This document shows positions 59,592 to 64,000 of a stretch of DNA of 64,000 nucleotides, piece after piece. The notes beneath the pieces were generated by a model. That model had not been told where the DNA came from, made no database searches, and saw only the letters and a list, made by a program, of their open reading frames with translations. The position numbers were made by a program, and so were the translations under genes. Origin of the DNA: an uncultured Bacteroidaceae bacterium (GTDB lineage: Bacteria; Bacteroidota; Bacteroidia; Bacteroidales; Bacteroidaceae); contig CAJOCU010000009.1 in assembly GCA_905233765.1 (NCBI GenBank), positions 1 to 64,000 of the forward strand. The letters are read 5' to 3'. Within the stretch, counting starts at the first letter, position 1; each line of letters begins with the position of its first letter.

Positions 59592-60109
59592 TCGACAAGT
59601 TCTATAGTGATAATGTGCCGTTGCGTGAAATCTTGGTCACACATAGCCGTAGTGTCGCAGAGATGGCTGTGGATATTGCCCGACGACATCCTGAGCTTGG
59701 AGCCGATGAACCTTTTCTGTATGAGGCTGCCATGCTCCACGATATCGGCGTCTTCCTGACCGATGCACCAGGTATTCATTGTTTCGGGCGTGAACCCTAC
59801 ATCAAGCATGGGCTGTTGGGGGCTGAGTTGCTGCGTAGCGAGGGCCTTCCTCGGCACGCGCGGGTAGCTGAGCGCCACACAGGCACGGGCCTCACGCGCG
59901 AGACTATTCTACGGCAGTCGTTGCCCCTTCCCTTGGCCGACTATTCACCCGAGACGGTCGAGGAACAACTGATCTGTTATGCCGACAAATTCTTCTCCAA
60001 AAGTCACCTGGAACGCGTGCGGACGCCCGAGCAGGTGCTGAAGAGTCTGGAGAAGTTCGGAACGGAGGGCGTAGAGCGTATGAAGGCCTGGATGCAGCGC
60101 TTCAAATGA
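59576..60109 (+). CDS. HD-domain phosphohydrolase
   Basis: 177 residues from ATG 59576 (MVEQLIDKFYSDNVPLREILVTHSRSVAEMA). The metal ligands are H in THSRSVAEMAVDIA, HD in AAMLHDIGVFLTD, further H in IKHGLLGAELL and AERHTGTG, and D in CYADKFFSKSH. It cuts a phosphate ester, perhaps of a nucleotide. The start overlaps the C10 peptidase end by 16 bases. Confidence 0.88.
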   Translation: MVEQLIDKFYSDNVPLREILVTHSRSVAEMAVDIARRHPELGADEPFLYEAAMLHDIGVFLTDAPGIHCFGREPYIKHGLLGAELLRSEGLPRHARVAERHTGTGLTRETILRQSLPLPLADYSPETVEEQLICYADKFFSKSHLERVRTPEQVLKSLEKFGTEGVERMKAWMQRFK

Positions 60110-60171
60110 GCTAAGATGCGTTGTTTTGGTTAATAATGCTGAAATTTCTTGCGTATGCGCGCGAGATGCCG

Positions 60172-60179
60172 TATTTTTG
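60172..60179 (+). promoter_or_regulatory. Candidate -7 box for lptD
   Basis: TATTTTTG, 20 bases before the GTG at 60199. It lies inside the longer open frame, which argues for the short start. Confidence 0.5.
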
Positions 60180-60198
60180 CACGATATTTTACGCTGAC

Positions 60199-63069
60199 GT
60201 GAACAGACGTATCCTCTCTATATGTTTATTAGCCGCGATTGTGGGTATGGTGATGGCTTCCGTCACCACGCCGATGGCGCATAGTCATGGTGGCATGAGA
60301 CGAGGTAACGATACGCTGCAAACAGATAGCCTCACACCGGCATTGCCGTCGCTGGACTCTTTACGCGCTGACACCCTTCGTTTAGACTCCCTTCCCTTAG
60401 ACTCTCTAGTTGCAGACACGCTACGCTACATCATCGTTGGCAACGACACCGTCTATCTGGGCGTCGGAGGACACACCGGAGTGGACACGTTGGCCATCGA
60501 TTCTACCAAGCAGAGCAAGAGCGCTTTGGAGGCCCCTGTGGATTTCGTAGCCAAGGACTCCATCGTCTTTGACTATGGCATCAATCGTGTCAACTTCTAC
60601 GGCGAGGCCAACGTGAAATACCAGAATCTGGAACTCACTTCCGACTATATCACCATGAGCGTGGACAGCAGCATTGTACATGCTCTTGGGCGTAAGGATT
60701 CATTGGGTCATGTCATCACACCGCCTGTCTTCAAACAGGGCGATGATATGTATGAGCCTGATGCCATCGCCTACAATTTCAAGACACGTAAGGCTTTCAT
60801 CCACAACGTCTTTACACAACAGGGCGAAGGCTATATGGTCAGCAACGAGAGTAAGCGAGATTCCTCGGGAACCATGTATGTGCGCAATGCACGCTATACG
60901 ACCTGTGATGCCAAGCATCCGCATTTCTACCTCCAGCTGACGCGCGCGAAAGTGCGTCCGGGCAAGGATGTAGTCTTCGGTCCGGCTTATCTCGTGGTGG
61001 AGGACGTGCCGCTGCCGCTGGCCATCCCCTATGGCTTCTTCCCGTTCTCGAAATCCTATTCCAGCGGTATTATTATGCCCACCTACGGCGACGAGACGAC
61101 GCGCGGCTTCTACCTGCGTGAGGGCGGTTACTATTTTGCCATCAATGACAAGGTGGACCTCAAACTGTTGGGCGAGATTTACACGAAAGGCTCCTGGGGC
61201 CTCTCTGCACAGAGCAGCTACAGGAAACGCTATCGTTTCAGCGGCGCTGTGAACCTATCCTATCAGAACACTGTCGAAGGCGAGAAGAACATGCCTGACT
61301 ATTCCGTTGCCAAGAGTTTCAAGGTGCAATGGAGTCACCGCCAGGACTCTAAGGCCAATCCCGCTCAGAGTTTCTCGGCCAGCGTGAACTTCGCCACGTC
61401 AAGCTATGAGCGCAACAACCTCACCTCGATGTACAACCCACAGGCCTACACACAGAGCACCCGCACGTCCTCCATCTCCTACAGCCGCACGTTCGCGGAT
61501 ATCGGTCTGACCATTTCTGCCTCAATGAACCTGTCGCAGAATGTCCGTGACTCCAGCATCTCTGTGACGCTGCCGTCTTTGAATATCTCGCTGGCCCGCT
61601 TCAACCCCTTCAAGCGTAAGAGAATGGCCGGCGCCGAACGGTGGTATGAGAAGATTGCCATGAGCTACTCAGGAACCTTTTCTAACTCTATTTCCACGAA
61701 GGAAGATAAACTGTTCCGCTCCAATATCATCAAGGACTGGCGCAACGGTATGCGCCATTCCGTGCCCATCAATGCCTCGTTCACGCTGCTGAATTACATC
61801 AATGTGACACCGTCGTTTAACTTCACGGACCGAATGTATTCGCACAAGGTGAACCGCTCGTGGAACGAGGAAACGCAGAGTGAGAAGCGCGATACCGTTT
61901 ATGGTTTCTACAACGTATATGACTTCAATTTGAGTCTGTCGGCATCTACAAAACTCTATGGTACGTACACGCCGCTCTTCGGCAAGAAGATTCAGGCGAT
62001 TCGCCATGTCTTCACGCCTACAGTCAGCTTCTCCTACGCCCCTGACTTCGGCGCTTCTCATTGGGGTTTCTATGACACCTATGTAAAAACTGACCGCAAC
62101 GGCAATGTCTCCACCGTGAGCTATTCTCCCTTCCAGGGGGCTATCTACGGCGTGCCAGGGCAGGGGATGACGGGCAATGTGGCGTTGGATGTGTCGAACA
62201 ATGTGGAGATGAAGATTCGCACAGACAAGGATTCCACGGGCTATCGCAAGATAAGCCTGATTGATGAACTCGGTGGTTCGCTCAGCTATAATATGGCAGC
62301 CAAAAGCCGTCCGTGGAGTGACCTGAATATGCGCGTCCGTCTGAAGTTGACAAAGAGTTACACCCTCTCTGTGAACGCCCAGTTCGCTACCTATGCCTAT
62401 GAGTTCAACGAGGCGGGCAATGTGGTGGTCGGCGACCGCACGGAATGGAGCTATGGTCGTTTTGGACGCTTCCAGGGCATCTCCCAAAACCTGTCTTACA
62501 CCTTCAACAACCAGACATTCGCCAAACTCTTCGGGAAGTTGAGGGGACGCGGAAATGAGACGGAACAAGAGGACGCAGAGGACGATGAGAACCGCGATAT
62601 GAACGAAACCAACCTTGACCCGGAACTCACCAAAGGCCAGCGTGGCGCGAAACGCAACTCGAAGGACGATGGGCTCGACGAAGACGGTTACGTGAAGTTC
62701 AAGATTCCATGGTCTGTGTCGATTTCTTATGGTGTGTCGCTGCGCGAGGATACGCAGGCTGAAATCAACAGGGAACGAATGCGTTATCCCTATAAACTCA
62801 CACACACGCTTAACTTCTCGGGCAATATACAGATAGCATCGGGGTGGAACATCACGTGGTCATCGGGCTATGACTTCAATAACAAACGTCTTTCGATGAC
62901 GACCGCTTCTGTATCGCGCGACCTGCACTGCTTCTCCATGTCGGCCAGCATGGTCATTACGCCATACACGTCATATAACTTCACTTTTGCTGCCAACTCT
63001 TCTACGCTCGCCGATGTGCTCAAGTGGCGTAAACAGAGCAGCTACACCAACACTTTGGAATGGTATTAA
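60199..63069 (+). CDS. lptD: LptD-type LPS-assembly outer-membrane protein
   Basis: 956 residues from GTG 60199 (MNRRILSICLLAAIVGMVMA, a signal peptide); an upstream ATG at 60121 would put the promoter inside the gene. A repetitive Asp/Ser/Leu/Thr linker (DSLRADTLRLDSLPLDSLVADTL) follows, then the OstA-like jelly roll (VNFYGEANVKYQNLELTSDYITMSVDSSIV...) and a large barrel, with the LptD stretch PLPLAIPYGFFPF. It inserts LPS into the outer membrane. A charged loop near 810-850 (EQEDAEDDENRDMNETNLD) lies in the barrel. Confidence 0.87.
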   Translation: MNRRILSICLLAAIVGMVMASVTTPMAHSHGGMRRGNDTLQTDSLTPALPSLDSLRADTLRLDSLPLDSLVADTLRYIIVGNDTVYLGVGGHTGVDTLAIDSTKQSKSALEAPVDFVAKDSIVFDYGINRVNFYGEANVKYQNLELTSDYITMSVDSSIVHALGRKDSLGHVITPPVFKQGDDMYEPDAIAYNFKTRKAFIHNVFTQQGEGYMVSNESKRDSSGTMYVRNARYTTCDAKHPHFYLQLTRAKVRPGKDVVFGPAYLVVEDVPLPLAIPYGFFPFSKSYSSGIIMPTYGDETTRGFYLREGGYYFAINDKVDLKLLGEIYTKGSWGLSAQSSYRKRYRFSGAVNLSYQNTVEGEKNMPDYSVAKSFKVQWSHRQDSKANPAQSFSASVNFATSSYERNNLTSMYNPQAYTQSTRTSSISYSRTFADIGLTISASMNLSQNVRDSSISVTLPSLNISLARFNPFKRKRMAGAERWYEKIAMSYSGTFSNSISTKEDKLFRSNIIKDWRNGMRHSVPINASFTLLNYINVTPSFNFTDRMYSHKVNRSWNEETQSEKRDTVYGFYNVYDFNLSLSASTKLYGTYTPLFGKKIQAIRHVFTPTVSFSYAPDFGASHWGFYDTYVKTDRNGNVSTVSYSPFQGAIYGVPGQGMTGNVALDVSNNVEMKIRTDKDSTGYRKISLIDELGGSLSYNMAAKSRPWSDLNMRVRLKLTKSYTLSVNAQFATYAYEFNEAGNVVVGDRTEWSYGRFGRFQGISQNLSYTFNNQTFAKLFGKLRGRGNETEQEDAEDDENRDMNETNLDPELTKGQRGAKRNSKDDGLDEDGYVKFKIPWSVSISYGVSLREDTQAEINRERMRYPYKLTHTLNFSGNIQIASGWNITWSSGYDFNNKRLSMTTASVSRDLHCFSMSASMVITPYTSYNFTFAANSSTLADVLKWRKQSSYTNTLEWY

Positions 63070-63082
63070 AACAATCATAAAA

Positions 63083-63748
63083 ATGAAAAAGTATCTCTTC
63101 CTGATTCCGTTACTCGCTTCTCTATTGACCATCGCCTGCAACAAGGAGACGGAGTACCATCAGACGCGCTTCCTGCGTCCGGGTATTACAGCCTTGCGTG
63201 TCTATGCAGACCAGAAGGTGGATTCCATCTCGTTCGAGACCACAGAGTCTTATGAGCTGTCGTCAAATGCCTCATGGTGTATTGTGCCTGATGAATATAA
63301 GTCGTTGAAGAACCCCTACACCAACGCCATCATCCTGTGCTATGCGTGGCTGCAGTTCGAAGCCAACACCACGGGCAGCAACCGCGAGGCCATCATTCAT
63401 TTAGGGGCTGGTGATTACAGCATCGATGCTTATGTTGTTCAGGTTCCATACCTTTGTGTGACAAGCCCTGCCCGCTTGAATGAGCAGTTGCTCCCCCTGA
63501 CCTGTGCTGCAGATGCGGAGTCCGCAAAGCTTTGTTTCACGACGTTCGACTCCTGGACGCTGACCACAGAGGCCGACTGGCTGACTATCGGTGAGCCCAA
63601 CGGATTCGTCGTTGAGAACAAGGAGGTGACGCTCACGTTGCAGCCCAATACGACCACCGCCGATCGTGAGGCTACCGTTGTGCTGACCTCGCGCGGTGTT
63701 GCTCAGAACATCATTGTCAAGCAGCTGAAACCCGCGTCGGCAGAGTAA
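63083..63748 (+). CDS. BACON-type lipoprotein
   Basis: 221 residues from ATG 63083 with a lipoprotein signal (MKKYLFLIPLLASLLTIAC). Two Ig-like beta domains: an N-terminal one with SSNASWCIVPDE and GSNREAIIHLGAGDYS-DAYVVQ, and a C-terminal one with WTLTTEADWLTIGEPNGFVVENKEVTLTLQPNTTTADREATVVLTSRGVAQNIIVKQ, the pattern of BACON domains, which bind glycans or mucin. It begins 13 bases after the lptD stop. Confidence 0.85.
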   Translation: MKKYLFLIPLLASLLTIACNKETEYHQTRFLRPGITALRVYADQKVDSISFETTESYELSSNASWCIVPDEYKSLKNPYTNAIILCYAWLQFEANTTGSNREAIIHLGAGDYSIDAYVVQVPYLCVTSPARLNEQLLPLTCAADAESAKLCFTTFDSWTLTTEADWLTIGEPNGFVVENKEVTLTLQPNTTTADREATVVLTSRGVAQNIIVKQLKPASAE

Positions 63749-63830
63749 ACAGGCTGCTAGCCCAGTTGGCAGCGTTTCGCTATTCACCCCCGAGGGTAGG
63801 GTTTTCCCCTTTTTGTTTAGGTTATTTCCT

Positions 63831-63861
63831 TTTGATGGCATCTGCAGAACCTGTACCTTTG
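63831..63861 (+). promoter_or_regulatory. Promoter for the last gene
   Basis: TTTG at 63831-63834, exactly 19 bases, TACCTTTG at 63854-63861, ATG at 63908: an ideal example of the group's promoter. Confidence 0.8.
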
Positions 63862-63907
63862 CGCCATCAAACAAAGGAAATGTCTAACCTCTAAACAAGA
63901 TTGCAAT

Positions 63908-64000
63908 ATGAAAAAGATGATTTCAACCCTCGTGTTTAGCCTCTGCGCTTTTGCCTCTCTCAGCGCAATGAGCTATGAAGAAGCCCGCGAGCAGGCTCGC
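63908..64000 (+). CDS. Exported protein, 3' truncated by the window edge
   Basis: Only 31 codons are present: signal peptide MKKMISTLVFSLCAFASLSA, then MSYEEAREQAR. The family cannot be named with confidence from so little; the start resembles small exported proteins common in Prevotella. Confidence 0.7.
   Translation, partial: MKKMISTLVFSLCAFASLSAMSYEEAREQAR

Noticed and set aside
60121..60198. Longer LptD start
   Set aside because: A -7 box lies inside this part, and the signal peptide begins at GTG 60199.

Overview
The window is chromosomal DNA from a member of the Bacteroidota, most likely Prevotella or a close relative in the Prevotellaceae. The reasons are: many genes follow the Bacteroidota promoter pattern TTTG - 19 to 21 bases - TAnnTTTG (best at 12217, 34305, 46717, 51633, 55090 and 63831); Shine-Dalgarno sites are weak; there is a serine palmitoyltransferase, GldE, TamL-like and LptD-like outer-membrane proteins, and a GT3 glycogen synthase; and several secreted enzymes end in a short 'Y-D/T-L-S/D-G-R ... 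G-hydrophobic-x-NG-K' tail typical of this group. The genus is an inference. I see no phage, integrase, CRISPR array or rRNA operon.

Layout. 1-4.3 kb: end of an MGMT-family gene, then two sigma-factor modules (DUF6249 protein/ECF sigma/membrane protein, and secreted protein/ECF sigma/membrane protein), each followed by a copy of the same non-coding element. 4.4-19 kb: a GH27 enzyme, the HU / small ribosomal-type protein / RNase G cluster divergent from mutY, ssb-gldE, a Na/Pi cotransporter, and aspS followed by a lipoprotein and a GH128-like glucanase. 19-28.7 kb: GH35 beta-galactosidase, tRNA-Gly with a glycosyltransferase directly behind it, rarA, a mutarotase-like gene, and a MATE / DUF3737 / PatB cluster. 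28.7-34.2 kb: YgiQ, a lipid kinase divergent from serine palmitoyltransferase, two identical tRNA-Lys genes and a small winged-helix protein. 34.3-42 kb: lepA, Crp-family regulator, TrmH-family methyltransferase, TamL, a WalJ-like hydrolase and a Ca/Na antiporter. 42.2-48.6 kb: glycogen synthase and glucan phosphorylase, then a GH43-like secreted enzyme. 48.6-51.6 kb is the most accessory-looking part: a 531-base non-coding stretch with three evenly spaced palindromes, an AT-rich lipoprotein gene split by a frameshift at A AAA AAG, and a REP-associated (Y1) transposase with an internal 30-base tandem repeat and an unusual C-terminal domain. 51.7-64 kb: outer-membrane-type protein, metallo-hydrolase, rsmG, NhaC-type antiporter, kdgK-eda, an RsiV-like lipoprotein, a C10 peptidase, an HD phosphohydrolase, LptD, a BACON-type lipoprotein and the start of one more exported protein.

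How it fits together. The genes describe a saccharolytic gut-type anaerobe: galactosidases (GH27, GH35), a beta-glucanase (GH128-like) and a GH43-like enzyme release sugars; kdgK-eda handles KDG from uronates; glycogen synthase and phosphorylase store and release glucose; spt (and perhaps the adjacent lipid kinase) serve sphingolipid synthesis; TamL and LptD build the outer membrane. A recurring oddity is short repetitive DNA that has entered reading frames without breaking them (aspS tail, GH35, MATE, a lipoprotein signal peptide, the transposase).
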